NCBI RefSeq assembly: GCF_011067745.1
Contig: NZ_JAAMPJ010000002.1
Coordinates: 372,001 to 436,000, forward strand
From: Lentzea alba
Lineage (GTDB): Bacteria > Actinomycetota > Actinomycetes > Mycobacteriales > Pseudonocardiaceae
Length of the DNA stretch: 64,000 nucleotides
Direction: 5' to 3'
Positions 29,083-37,031 of the stretch are shown here, one piece after another. Numbering within the stretch: the first letter of the stretch is position 1; each line of letters opens with the position of its first letter. A program made the translations under genes and the position numbers. Below the pieces are notes generated by a model. That model had not been told where the DNA came from, did no database searches, and worked only from the letters and a program-made list of their open reading frames with translations.

Positions 29083-30896
29083 GTGAAGAACAGTGGCGCG
29101 GCGTCGCCGCGGAGGAGATCGAGGAGATCTCGCACTCGACGGGCCTGCGCCTGCAGGCCCGCTCCCGCAAGCTGCTGGGTTCGTTGCTGCGCCCGCACAT
29201 CGGCCTGGCGTCACTGGCGGTCGCCGCGGTGATCGGCGGCAACCTCGCGAACCTCGCGGGCCCGCTGCTGATCGCCGCCGCGATCGACAAGGGCATCCCG
29301 GCTGCGATGAGCGGCGGCGCGTGGGTCCTGGTGTGGTGCGTGGCCGGTTACGCGGTCTGCGCGGTGCTGACGACGTTCCTGCGCTGGGCGTTCCTGCGGA
29401 TCTCCGGCCGCGTCGGCCAGGACCTGGTCCTGGACCTGCGCGGGCGGATCTTCCGGCACTCGCAGCGCCTGTCGGTCGGGTTCCACGAGTCCTACACGTC
29501 CGGCAAGGTCATCTCCCGCCTGACCAGCGACGTCGACGCGTTGCAGGACCTGCTGGAAGAGGGCCTGGACAGCCTGTTCAACGCCGCCCTGTCGGTGGCG
29601 GGCATCGCGATCATCCTGCTCTACCTGGACGCCCCGCTGGCGTCCGTCGTGGTGGCGGGCTTCCTGCCGCTGTACTTCATCTGGCGCTGGTTCCGCCGCC
29701 GCTCGATGGAGGCCTACCGGGGCACGCGCGGCGCCATCGCGAAGATCATCATCCAGTTCGTCGAGTCCATGAACGGCATCCGCGCGGTGCAGGCGTTCCG
29801 GCGCCAGCCCCGCAACGAGCAGATCATGAAGGGCTTCAACGGCCAGTTCCGCGACGCGAACACCGACGCCCTGGGCGTGATGGCCACGTTCGTCGCCACG
29901 ATCCGGGTGATCGGCAACGTGTCCCTGGCCGTCGTGCTGGCCTGGGGCGCCTACCGAGTGGTGGGCGGCGCCCTGGAACTGGGCGTGCTGGCGGCGTTCA
30001 TGCTGTACCTGCGCCGCTTCTACGACCCGTTCGACGAGCTGGCGATGTTCGCGAACTCCTACTCCTCGGCCACGGCCGCGCTGGAGAAGATCTCCGGCAT
30101 CCTGGAGGAGGAACCGTCCGTCCCGGAACCCGCGGCACCGGTGGCCCTGCCGCACGCGCGGGGAGCCATCAAGTTCGCCGACGTCGAGTTCAGCTACCCC
30201 GGCACTTCCCGGCAGGTGCTTCCTCGCTTCTCCCTGGACGTGCCCGCGGGCCAGACCGTGGCCCTGGTAGGCGCGACCGGCGCCGGCAAGACCACGGTGG
30301 CGAAGCTCGTCGGCCGGTTCTACGACCCGTCCGCAGGCTCCGTGCTGCTGGACGGCGTGGACCTGCGTTCCGTGGCGGACACGGACCTGCGCCGGGCAGT
30401 GACGATGGTGACCCAGGAGAACTTCCTGTTCTCCGGCTCAGTGGCGGACAACATCGCCCTGGGCCGCCCGTCCGCATCCCGTTCCGAGATCGAGGCAGCA
30501 GCCGCCGAACTGGGCGCGCACGAGTTCATCGCCGCCCTCCCCGACGGCTACGACACGGACGTCCGCAAACGAGGCGGCCGCCTCTCCGCGGGCCAACGCC
30601 AGATGGTCGCCTTCGCGCGCGCCTTCCTGGCCGACCCAGCCGTACTGGTCCTCGATGAGGCAACATCATCACTGGACGTCCCCACCGAACGCGCAGTCCA
30701 GGCCGCCCTGGAAACAGTGCTGGCCGACCGGACGGCGTTCATCATCGCCCACCGCCTGTCGACGGTCTTGATCGCAGACCGCGTACTGGTGCTGGATGGT
30801 GGCATTGTGGTGGAAGACGGCTCCCCAGAGGAGCTGATCGGTGAGCGGGGCCGTTTCGCGGCCCTGCACACGGCCTGGCGCGACTCGCTCGCCTAG
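29079..30896 (+). CDS. ABC exporter half-transporter, partner subunit
   Basis: A 605-residue exporter subunit with an N-terminal cytoplasmic extension, six membrane segments and an ATPase. Walker A is GATGAGKTT, the signature is the altered LSAGQRQM, Walker B is the complete VLVLDEATSSLD, and the H-loop is IIAHRLSTV. Together with the upstream subunit this gives one full ATP site (its Walker motifs plus the partner's LSGGQ) and one degenerate site, as in heterodimers such as BmrCD and TM287/288. The start is the GTG overlapping the previous stop. A strong hairpin follows the gene. Confidence 0.93.
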   Translation: MSEEQWRGVAAEEIEEISHSTGLRLQARSRKLLGSLLRPHIGLASLAVAAVIGGNLANLAGPLLIAAAIDKGIPAAMSGGAWVLVWCVAGYAVCAVLTTFLRWAFLRISGRVGQDLVLDLRGRIFRHSQRLSVGFHESYTSGKVISRLTSDVDALQDLLEEGLDSLFNAALSVAGIAIILLYLDAPLASVVVAGFLPLYFIWRWFRRRSMEAYRGTRGAIAKIIIQFVESMNGIRAVQAFRRQPRNEQIMKGFNGQFRDANTDALGVMATFVATIRVIGNVSLAVVLAWGAYRVVGGALELGVLAAFMLYLRRFYDPFDELAMFANSYSSATAALEKISGILEEEPSVPEPAAPVALPHARGAIKFADVEFSYPGTSRQVLPRFSLDVPAGQTVALVGATGAGKTTVAKLVGRFYDPSAGSVLLDGVDLRSVADTDLRRAVTMVTQENFLFSGSVADNIALGRPSASRSEIEAAAAELGAHEFIAALPDGYDTDVRKRGGRLSAGQRQMVAFARAFLADPAVLVLDEATSSLDVPTERAVQAALETVLADRTAFIIAHRLSTVLIADRVLVLDGGIVVEDGSPEELIGERGRFAALHTAWRDSLA

Positions 30897-30902
30897 GCCT
30901 GA

Positions 30903-30943
30903 GGTCGCGTTCGCGCCAATGGGGATCTGGCGCGAACGCGACC
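30903..30943. terminator. Terminator hairpin after the ABC exporter pair
   Basis: Perfect 16-base arms (30903-30918 and 30928-30943, GGTCGCGTTCGCGCCA and its complement) with a 9-base loop, starting 7 bases after the stop codon. There is no T-run, as is common in actinomycetes. Confidence 0.8.
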
Positions 30944-30977
30944 CGCGTCGGGACTGGTTCCAGCGGAGGGTCACCGC

Positions 30978-31167
30978 GCCGGGTCATTTCATCGCCGCTT
31001 CGCGACGATTTCGATTGGGGCTTGACTTCGGGGCCCTTGCGAGGCGCATATCGGCCTGTAAAAGCCGGGCTGATAGAGCGCCCGGCCGATCCGAACACGG
31101 TAGCACCTCGCACCCAAAGTCAAGCCCCAATCGCGCGATGGTCGCCTTATCACCGCTTGGCCAGCGG
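30978..31167. repeat. Repeat copy A flanking the HNH gene (left)
   Basis: This stretch is repeated in inverted orientation at about 32507-32699, with roughly 80-90% identity by hand alignment. Its core 31012-31133 begins and ends with perfect 17-base inverted termini (CGATTGGGGCTTGACTT and its complement), like a miniature inverted-repeat element. With the terminator above and a 63-base promoter region for the HNH gene, this accounts for the 334-base gap. Confidence 0.85.
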
Positions 31168-31230
31168 TTCACTCTATCGTGGTCGCCTTTAGGCGTTATC
31201 CCGTCGTGATCTTGCAGTAAAGTAGAACAC

Positions 31231-32430
31231 GTGATCGAAACCCGACTCCTCCCCACCGACGAGCTGCTGCGCAGTCTCGTTGATGAGGTGGTGGAGATTC
31301 GGGTTCGCGAGAATTCCGTGTTGCAGAAGATTGCCGAGTTGGATCGGCGTGGGGCTGCGGTTGAACTGGGTTACAAGAATTTGCCGCAGGTGTTGCGGCA
31401 CGCGGTCCGCTGGGATCTTACGACGGCCAAGAAATGGGTCGCGAATGCCGGGCTGTTGGCGAGTGAGATTACGCCGACCGGCAGCGAGCTCGCGCCCGTG
31501 CTTCCGGTGACTGCTGAGGCGGTGGCCGAGGGTGCGTTGTCGGTCGAGCACGTCGCGGTGGTCGCCGAGGTGATGAAGACCCTGCCTGCCGAAGCCGAAG
31601 ACTCCGTCGTCAGCTTCGCACGTGAGCACGAGCCCAGTGCGGTGCGCGCGTTCGGCAAGGACCTGGCCTACCGGCTCTACCAGAACGACCCCGAGCCCCG
31701 TGAGCCCGAACCCGCGTCGCAGGTCAACCAGCACGTGATGCACTGGAAGAACGGCATGCTGGAGATCAAGGCCCTGCTGGACACGGTCACCGGCGCCAAG
31801 TACCAGGCGCTGCTCGATCCGCTGGCGAAGCCGCGCCCCGAGACCGTCGAGGACGGTCCCGACCTGCGGTCACGTGCCGTGCGTGAAGGTGACGCGCTGG
31901 CGGAACTGGTCGACCTGATGCTGCGTGCCGACCAGCTGCCCGAGCACGGCGGCGAACCGGTCACGCTCACCGTGACCATGCGCTACGACGACCTCGCCAA
32001 GCAGGTCGGCCAGGCCACGCTGGACAACGGCGAACGCGTCCCGGCCGACCAGGTCCGTCAGCTGGCGTGCAGCGCGGGCATCATCCCGCTGCTACTGGGG
32101 GCGAAGTCCCAGCCGATGGACATCGGCCGCAAGACCCGCACCTTCACCGCCGGAATCCGCCGGACCCTCGTCGCCCGCGACCGCGGCTGCGCGTTCCCCG
32201 GATGCGGCAGGCCACCTAGACAATGCGATGCCCATCATATTCGCCACTGGTCAGACGGCGGCGACACCTCCGTCGACAATGCCGTCCTGCTCTGCCGCCA
32301 TCACCACACGCTCATCCACCAAAGCGAATGGGACGTGACAATGGAGCACGGCATCCCCACGTTCTACGCACCCCGCTGGATGGACGAGCAGCGCAAGCCC
32401 CGGAGAAATCTTCTCCACGCCACTGCCTGA
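31231..32430 (+). CDS. DUF222 / HNH endonuclease (13E12-repeat family)
   Basis: A 399-residue protein with an N-terminal DUF222 domain (helical, about residues 1-290). The C-terminal HNH nuclease site reads CAFPGCGRPP, CDAHHIRHWSDGG, then NAVLLCRHHHTLIH, with the zinc-knuckle cysteines and the catalytic His all present. Family members are multi-copy in many actinobacteria and correspond to the REP13E12 repeats of mycobacteria; their mobility and target are poorly understood. The start is the GTG at 31231. The gene is framed by inverted copies of a roughly 190-base repeat, so it looks like the cargo of a mobile or formerly mobile unit. Confidence 0.92.
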   Translation: MIETRLLPTDELLRSLVDEVVEIRVRENSVLQKIAELDRRGAAVELGYKNLPQVLRHAVRWDLTTAKKWVANAGLLASEITPTGSELAPVLPVTAEAVAEGALSVEHVAVVAEVMKTLPAEAEDSVVSFAREHEPSAVRAFGKDLAYRLYQNDPEPREPEPASQVNQHVMHWKNGMLEIKALLDTVTGAKYQALLDPLAKPRPETVEDGPDLRSRAVREGDALAELVDLMLRADQLPEHGGEPVTLTVTMRYDDLAKQVGQATLDNGERVPADQVRQLACSAGIIPLLLGAKSQPMDIGRKTRTFTAGIRRTLVARDRGCAFPGCGRPPRQCDAHHIRHWSDGGDTSVDNAVLLCRHHHTLIHQSEWDVTMEHGIPTFYAPRWMDEQRKPRRNLLHATA

Positions 32431-32506
32431 TCGATACGAATAAAGCTGCGGCAACTCGAAGAGAGAGCCGCACCCCCTAATGCCGCGATGGGTGAGCCCG
32501 CTGCCG

Positions 32507-32699
32507 ATCCCCCGCTGGGCAAGCGGTCATGACGCAACCACCGCGCGATTGGGGCTTGACTTTGGGTGCGAGGTGCTACCGTGTTCGGATCAGCCGGGCT
32601 CTCTATGCCCAGCTTTTGAAGGCCGATAAGCACCTCGCAAGGGCCCCGAAGTCAAGCCCCAATCGCAATCGTCGCGCAGCGGCGATGAATTGACCCGGC
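32507..32699. repeat. Repeat copy B flanking the HNH gene (right, inverted)
   Basis: Reverse-complement counterpart of 30978-31167. Core 32546-32665 again has the perfect 17-base inverted termini. Outer boundaries are accurate to a few bases only. The rest of the 429-base gap (32431-32506 and 32700-32859) shows no gene; the last part must hold the promoter of the DUF2537-like gene. Confidence 0.85.
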
Positions 32700-32859
32700 T
32701 CGTCAACCCGCCCGCGCAACCACCCGACCAAGGTGACCACCCGCTCGCAAGGCAACCCCTCCGCTGGAACGCGACCAGCCACCCGCAACGCGACCACCTC
32801 CACGCCACCCCCGTCCGATAGGTTCTGCCCCGAGGCTCCGGAAGACCGAGGAGGGTTTC

Positions 32860-33471
32860 GTGGAGTTGCGAGTCCGGGACGGCCGCGCCGTGCTCGCCGG
32901 GGAGGACGAGTCCGGTGAGCGTGAGGTCGACCCGCACAGCTTGCCCCTCGGCGCCGACCTCGCCGAAGCCCTGCACGAGTGGGCGAAGGTCGCCGACGCG
33001 GTGGTGCGCACCGAGACGCCGGCCGACGGGGTGGCCAGTGCGTTGGTCACGCGTCGGGGCAAGCAGCTCGCGGGCAGGATCGCGGCGGTCATGAACTCGC
33101 CGGTCAACTACACCGACCCGGTCAGCGGAGAACTTGTGAGCGTCGAAGCACCCGAGAGCGCCGCGAAAGCCGCGAAAGCCGAGAAAGACGAGTACCCACT
33201 GGCCACCGAGCCGGAGCCCACGCCGTGGGGTACCGGGCTCACGGTCAGCGGCATCACCGCGGCGATCGTCGCGGTCACCGTCGTGTCGCTCTCGCTGGGC
33301 CTGGGCGAGACCAGCAGGTGGCTCGCGCTCGTCGCGAACATCTTGGTCGTCGGCGGGCTCGCGCCGAGTGTCTGGCTGGGACGCAAGGTGCCGGTGTGGC
33401 GCTGGGTCGCGTACGGCGTCGTCACCGGGGTGCTCGTCGCCTGGCTCGCGCTGATCCTGACCCTGCTCTGA
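32860..33471 (+). CDS. DUF2537-like membrane protein
   Basis: A 203-residue protein. The N-terminal soluble half (MELRVRDGRAVLAGEDESG) is followed by an Ala/Lys/Glu-rich linker. Three membrane segments start at TPWGTGLTVSGITAAIVAV and end with VLVAWLALILTLL. This resembles the mycobacterial DUF2537 family by recall. The function is unknown. It starts at a GTG with GGAGGG upstream. It converges on the TrmH-type methyltransferase gene with 35 bases between stops. Confidence 0.75.
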   Translation: MELRVRDGRAVLAGEDESGEREVDPHSLPLGADLAEALHEWAKVADAVVRTETPADGVASALVTRRGKQLAGRIAAVMNSPVNYTDPVSGELVSVEAPESAAKAAKAEKDEYPLATEPEPTPWGTGLTVSGITAAIVAVTVVSLSLGLGETSRWLALVANILVVGGLAPSVWLGRKVPVWRWVAYGVVTGVLVAWLALILTLL

Positions 33472-33487
33472 ACCGGAAACCTCAGAA

Positions 33488-33515
33488 CCAACTCAGAGCA
33501 ACCAACTCAGAGCAA
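33488..33515. repeat. 14-base tandem duplication at the trmH-like 3' end
   Basis: CCAACTCAGAGCAA occurs twice in direct succession (33488-33501, 33502-33515). The second copy contains the stop codon of the methyltransferase gene, so the first copy is a recent-looking duplication lying just beyond it. Confidence 0.8.
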
Positions 33516-34298
33516 CGCGTAGAACGCCACCGCCCCCGCGGTGGCCACGTTCAGCGAGTCCACGCCGGACGACATCGGGATCCGCACCGCGACGTCCGCC
33601 GCCGCGATCGCTTCCTCGGTCAGGCCCGGCCCCTCGGAACCCAGCACCACCGCGACGCGCCGGCCGCGCAAATTGGCATCTGCAAGATGCAGTGCGGACG
33701 GCCTGGGCGTCAGAGCGGCAACTGTGAACCCCTTGTGCCGCAACATGTTCAGCGCCGCAGGCCACTCATCCGTGGTAGCGAACGGCACGCGCAGCACGTG
33801 ACCCATCGACACCCGCACGCTGCGTCGATACAGCGGATCGCTGCAGCCGGGGCCCAGTACTACGCCGTCGACGCCCAGCGCGGCGGCGTTGCGGAAGATC
33901 GAGCCCAGGTTCTCGTGGTCACCCACGCCCTCCAGCACGGCAAGGCGCTGAGCACTGGAAACCAGCGAGTCCAGCGACACCGCGGGAGCGCGATCGGCGG
34001 CGGCCAGCACGCCCCGGTTCAGGTGGAAGCCGACGACGGACGCCATCACCTCGGCTGACGTCACGTAGGCGGGAACGTCCAGGTCAGCGAGGTCGAGCGC
34101 CTCGATGCGGCGGCGCACGCCGAGCAGGCCGCGCACCGGGTACGGCGACGCCAGCAGGCGTTCCACCACCACGACGCCCTCGGCGATGACGAGTCCCCGT
34201 CCTCCTGGCCGGTCAGGCCGGCGATCGGCCGTCGACAGGTCGCGGAAGTCGTCCAGCCGCGGATCGGCCGGGTCGTTGATCTCGATCACCTTTGCCAC
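33507..34298 (-). CDS. TrmH/SpoU-family RNA methyltransferase
   Basis: A 263-residue SPOUT methyltransferase that uses S-adenosylmethionine to 2'-O-methylate rRNA or tRNA. Motifs are LVIAEGVVVVERLL at the N-terminus, ENLGSIFRNAAALGVD (motif 1), VVLGSEGPGLTEE (motif 2) and IPMSSGVDSLNVATAG (motif 3), which form the trefoil knot. The target nucleotide is not predictable. The start is the GTG at 34298; the open frame to 34364 is less likely. Homologues beside DUF2537 in mycobacteria (Rv0881 by recall) support conserved context. Confidence 0.92.
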   Translation of the reverse strand: MAKVIEINDPADPRLDDFRDLSTADRRPDRPGGRGLVIAEGVVVVERLLASPYPVRGLLGVRRRIEALDLADLDVPAYVTSAEVMASVVGFHLNRGVLAAADRAPAVSLDSLVSSAQRLAVLEGVGDHENLGSIFRNAAALGVDGVVLGPGCSDPLYRRSVRVSMGHVLRVPFATTDEWPAALNMLRHKGFTVAALTPRPSALHLADANLRGRRVAVVLGSEGPGLTEEAIAAADVAVRIPMSSGVDSLNVATAGAVAFYALL

Positions 34299-34401
34299 GC
34301 CGGAAGTTTCGCATCCGGCCGGATGTGGAACAGGCGAGGTAGTCCGGAGGGTGGAACCACACACGCCCGACCAGCGGATGATCGCTGGTTGTTACCTCGA
34401 C

Positions 34402-34503
34402 GTGACAGAGAGCACCGTTTTGGGCGATGTAAAGGAGGTTTCCGCTGTGTCACGTTTGGCGTTCCGCCTGGCCCGCGCCCACCGGCGCCGAGCGAAGGGG
34501 TAG
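34402..34503 (+). CDS. Small ORF with a consensus Shine-Dalgarno before the ligase gene
   Basis: A very short frame ends 4 bases before the ligase ATG. AAAGGAGG (34431-34438) precedes a GTG at 34447 by 8 bases and would give an 18-residue basic peptide (SRLAFRLARAHRRRAKG). The same frame can also start at a GTG at 34402, giving 33 residues. It could be a leader peptide coupling translation of the ligase, or a free cationic peptide. No homologue is known to me. Confidence 0.4.
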   Translation: MTESTVLGDVKEVSAVSRLAFRLARAHRRRAKG

Positions 34504-34507
34504 CGGC

Positions 34508-36004
34508 ATGGGAAGCGAAGTGTCCAGCCGCACGTTCACCAGAGACGATCGCCAGCGTTATCGAGAGAAGATGCAGCGAAGTCTCGACGCATTGGCCACG
34601 ATGCTGGCCGAAGACACGTTTTCCTTTCCCCGTCGGCAGATGGGGCTCGAGATCGAGTTGAACCTCGTCGACGACGCGATGCGGCCGGCGATGGCCAACT
34701 CGGAGGTGCTCGAGAAGATCGACGATCCCTCCTACACGCTCGAGCTGGGACAGCAGAACCTGGAGATCAACGTCCCGCCGCGCGAGCTGGCGGGAGGTGA
34801 GATGCTTGGCCTGGAAGAGGAACTGCGCACGTCGCTCGACAACGCCGACGCCAAGGCCAACGACGTCGGCGCCAACCTCGCGATGATCGGCTTGTTGCCC
34901 ACGTTGCGGGAGAGGCACTTCGACCGCAAGTGGCTCTCCGAGGCACCGCGGTACGCGCTTCTCAACGACACCATCTTCAAAGCCCGTGGCGAGGAGATGG
35001 TGTTGCACATGGAAGGTCCGGCGATGCCGGGCAAAGGCCCGGAGAAGTTGCTGAGCTACGCGGAGTCGATCCTGCCCGAAGCCGCGTGCACCTCGGTGCA
35101 GCTGCACCTGCAGGTCGAGCCGACGCACTTCGCCGCGCACTGGAACGCCGCGCAGTGCCTGGCCGGGGTGCAGGTGGCCATCGCCGCGAACTCGGCTTTC
35201 CTGCTGGGCAAAGCGCTCTGGCACGAGACCCGCATCCCGTTGTTCCAGCAGGCCACCGACACCCGCCCGGACGAGCTGAAGAACCAGGGCGTCCGCCCGC
35301 GGGTGTGGTTCGGTGAACGGTGGATCACGTCGATCTTCGACCTGTTCGAGGAGAACGTGCGCTACTTCCCCAGTCTGCTGCCCGAAACCGACGACGAGGA
35401 TCCGTTGGAGACCCTCGAAGCCGGTGGCGCGCCTCGTCTTTCCGAGCTGCGCCTGCACAACGGCACGATCTGGCGCTGGAACCGCCCGGTTTACGACGTC
35501 GTCGACGGCGTGCCGCACCTGCGCGTCGAGAACCGCGTCCTGCCCGCGGGCCCCACGGTGCTCGACACGATGGCCAACGCCGCCTTCTTCTACGGCACCC
35601 AGCGCGCGCTCACCTCCCAGGAACGTCCGCTGTGGACGCAGATGTCGTTCCAGGCGGCCGAGGAGAACCTCTACACCGGCGCCCGGCACGGCATGCACGC
35701 CCAGCTGTACTGGCCCGGCATCGGCTGGATCCCACCGGACGAACTGGTGCTGCGCCGGCTCCTGCCGATGGCGCACGAGGGTCTGCGCGACTGCGGCGTC
35801 TCCGACGAGGCCCGCGAACGCTACCTCGGCGTGATCGAGCAGCGCTGCCTCGCGCGGCGCACGGGATCGTCGTGGCAGCGGGAAACCGTTGCGCTGCTTG
35901 AGGAACGTGGAATGTCGCGGGAAGCGGCCCTGAGCGGCATGCTCAAGCGGTACATGGAGCTGATGCACGCGGGCGAACCCGTGCACACCTGGCCCGTCGG
36001 CTGA
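34508..36004 (+). CDS. Glutamate-cysteine ligase-like enzyme (GCS2 family)
   Basis: A 498-residue protein of the carboxylate-amine ligase GCS2 fold. QMGLEIELNLVDD near residue 45 is the family's metal/ATP-binding MGxExE motif. LELGQQNLEINVPP and SVQLHLQVEP carry further Glu and His residues of the active site. LRVENRVLPAGPTVLDTMANA is a C-terminal conserved stretch. It would join glutamate or another amino acid to an amine; gamma-glutamylcysteine synthesis is possible but not shown. The start is the ATG at 34508, preceded by GAAGGGG. Its stop is 12 bases from the convergent gene. Confidence 0.88.
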   Translation: MGSEVSSRTFTRDDRQRYREKMQRSLDALATMLAEDTFSFPRRQMGLEIELNLVDDAMRPAMANSEVLEKIDDPSYTLELGQQNLEINVPPRELAGGEMLGLEEELRTSLDNADAKANDVGANLAMIGLLPTLRERHFDRKWLSEAPRYALLNDTIFKARGEEMVLHMEGPAMPGKGPEKLLSYAESILPEAACTSVQLHLQVEPTHFAAHWNAAQCLAGVQVAIAANSAFLLGKALWHETRIPLFQQATDTRPDELKNQGVRPRVWFGERWITSIFDLFEENVRYFPSLLPETDDEDPLETLEAGGAPRLSELRLHNGTIWRWNRPVYDVVDGVPHLRVENRVLPAGPTVLDTMANAAFFYGTQRALTSQERPLWTQMSFQAAEENLYTGARHGMHAQLYWPGIGWIPPDELVLRRLLPMAHEGLRDCGVSDEARERYLGVIEQRCLARRTGSSWQRETVALLEERGMSREAALSGMLKRYMELMHAGEPVHTWPVG

Positions 36005-36016
36005 ACGGCCAGCCGG

Positions 36017-37003
36017 CTAGGGCTTCAGCTTCTCCAGGAACGTCCCCCAGACGGCCTTGGGCAGGCCGGCGTCAACGGCGCCGCCGGCCTCGTCCCCGCC
36101 GACGAACACCGACACCGACAGCTCCGGGGTGTACCCGAGCATCCACGCGTGCCGAGCCGGTCCGTCCGACGGCCACGCGCCGGGCCGGCACGCCAGGTAC
36201 GGGTTGTTGTCACCACACACCGGGTCGTCCCTCAGCACCTTGGTGACCTGCTGCGCGATGTCCTTGCTGCGCACCGGATCCCGGTCGAACGCGGGCTGCG
36301 GCGTCCCCAACGCCTGGTAGAGCGTCGAACCGTGCGCGTCGGTGACGTGCGTGACGAAGTGGGCGTCCCGGTGCACACCGTCCGCCGCGAACGTCGCATA
36401 GCCCGACGCCAGGTCGAGTGGCCGCAACACGCCACCGGGGCCGTCGAGCAGTTTCGTCCGGTTGCCCGCGACGTCCGCGAACTCCGGCACCCCTGCCCGG
36501 CGCGCGACACCGATCGCCCGCTCCACATCACCCTCACCGAGCGGTTTGCCCTCCTGCACCGCCGCAACAGCGGTGAACGGGAAGAACACCGAACCGGGCT
36601 CCTTCACGACACCGCCCGCGAAATCCACCGACGGATCGTTGCCCGGCGCGTAGGCCCGCACCGCACCGCTGGCCGGGTCGACGGCGGTCACCGACGTCCG
36701 CGCGGCCGACTTCTCGCGAATCGTCGCCGCCCCGGCGGACTGCGCCCTCGCGTCGATCGTCGTCACCACGACGGCACCGGTGTTGCGCAGCTGGTCCAGC
36801 GACAGCGACGCCCGCGTGCCGAGCTCCCGGACGATCTGCCTGACCAGCGGTGTCTCCGCGTCGCCCGACCGCCACAGCTCCGAGGCGTCCGCGTACTGAA
36901 GCACCACATAACGCTCCGGTGGCTCCTCGAACCGTTGCCACACCACCGCGGCAACGGCGCCGACGAGCACCAGCACTCCCAAGACGGGCAGGAATCGCTT
37001 CAT
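36017..37003 (-). CDS. Membrane-anchored relative of a penicillin-binding protein transpeptidase domain, catalytic motifs lost (1)
   Basis: A 328-residue protein with one N-terminal membrane anchor (PVLGVLVLVGAVAAVVW). It aligns with the transpeptidase half of class A penicillin-binding proteins: VVVTTIDARAQ, AVDPASGAVRAYAPG, KEPGSVFFPF, RPLDLASGYATFAADGV and AWMLGYTPELSVSVFVG. The active-site SxxK is SVFF, the SxN region is missing and no KTG triad precedes AWMLGYTP. It should therefore not cross-link peptidoglycan or bind penicillin covalently. The glycosyltransferase domain is absent. It follows a similar gene after 28 bases. A role as scaffold or regulator is inference. Confidence 0.82.
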   Translation of the reverse strand: MKRFLPVLGVLVLVGAVAAVVWQRFEEPPERYVVLQYADASELWRSGDAETPLVRQIVRELGTRASLSLDQLRNTGAVVVTTIDARAQSAGAATIREKSAARTSVTAVDPASGAVRAYAPGNDPSVDFAGGVVKEPGSVFFPFTAVAAVQEGKPLGEGDVERAIGVARRAGVPEFADVAGNRTKLLDGPGGVLRPLDLASGYATFAADGVHRDAHFVTHVTDAHGSTLYQALGTPQPAFDRDPVRSKDIAQQVTKVLRDDPVCGDNNPYLACRPGAWPSDGPARHAWMLGYTPELSVSVFVGGDEAGGAVDAGLPKAVWGTFLEKLKP

Positions 37004-37031
37004 CTCATCCCCCAGAAACCCGATGCCGGCC

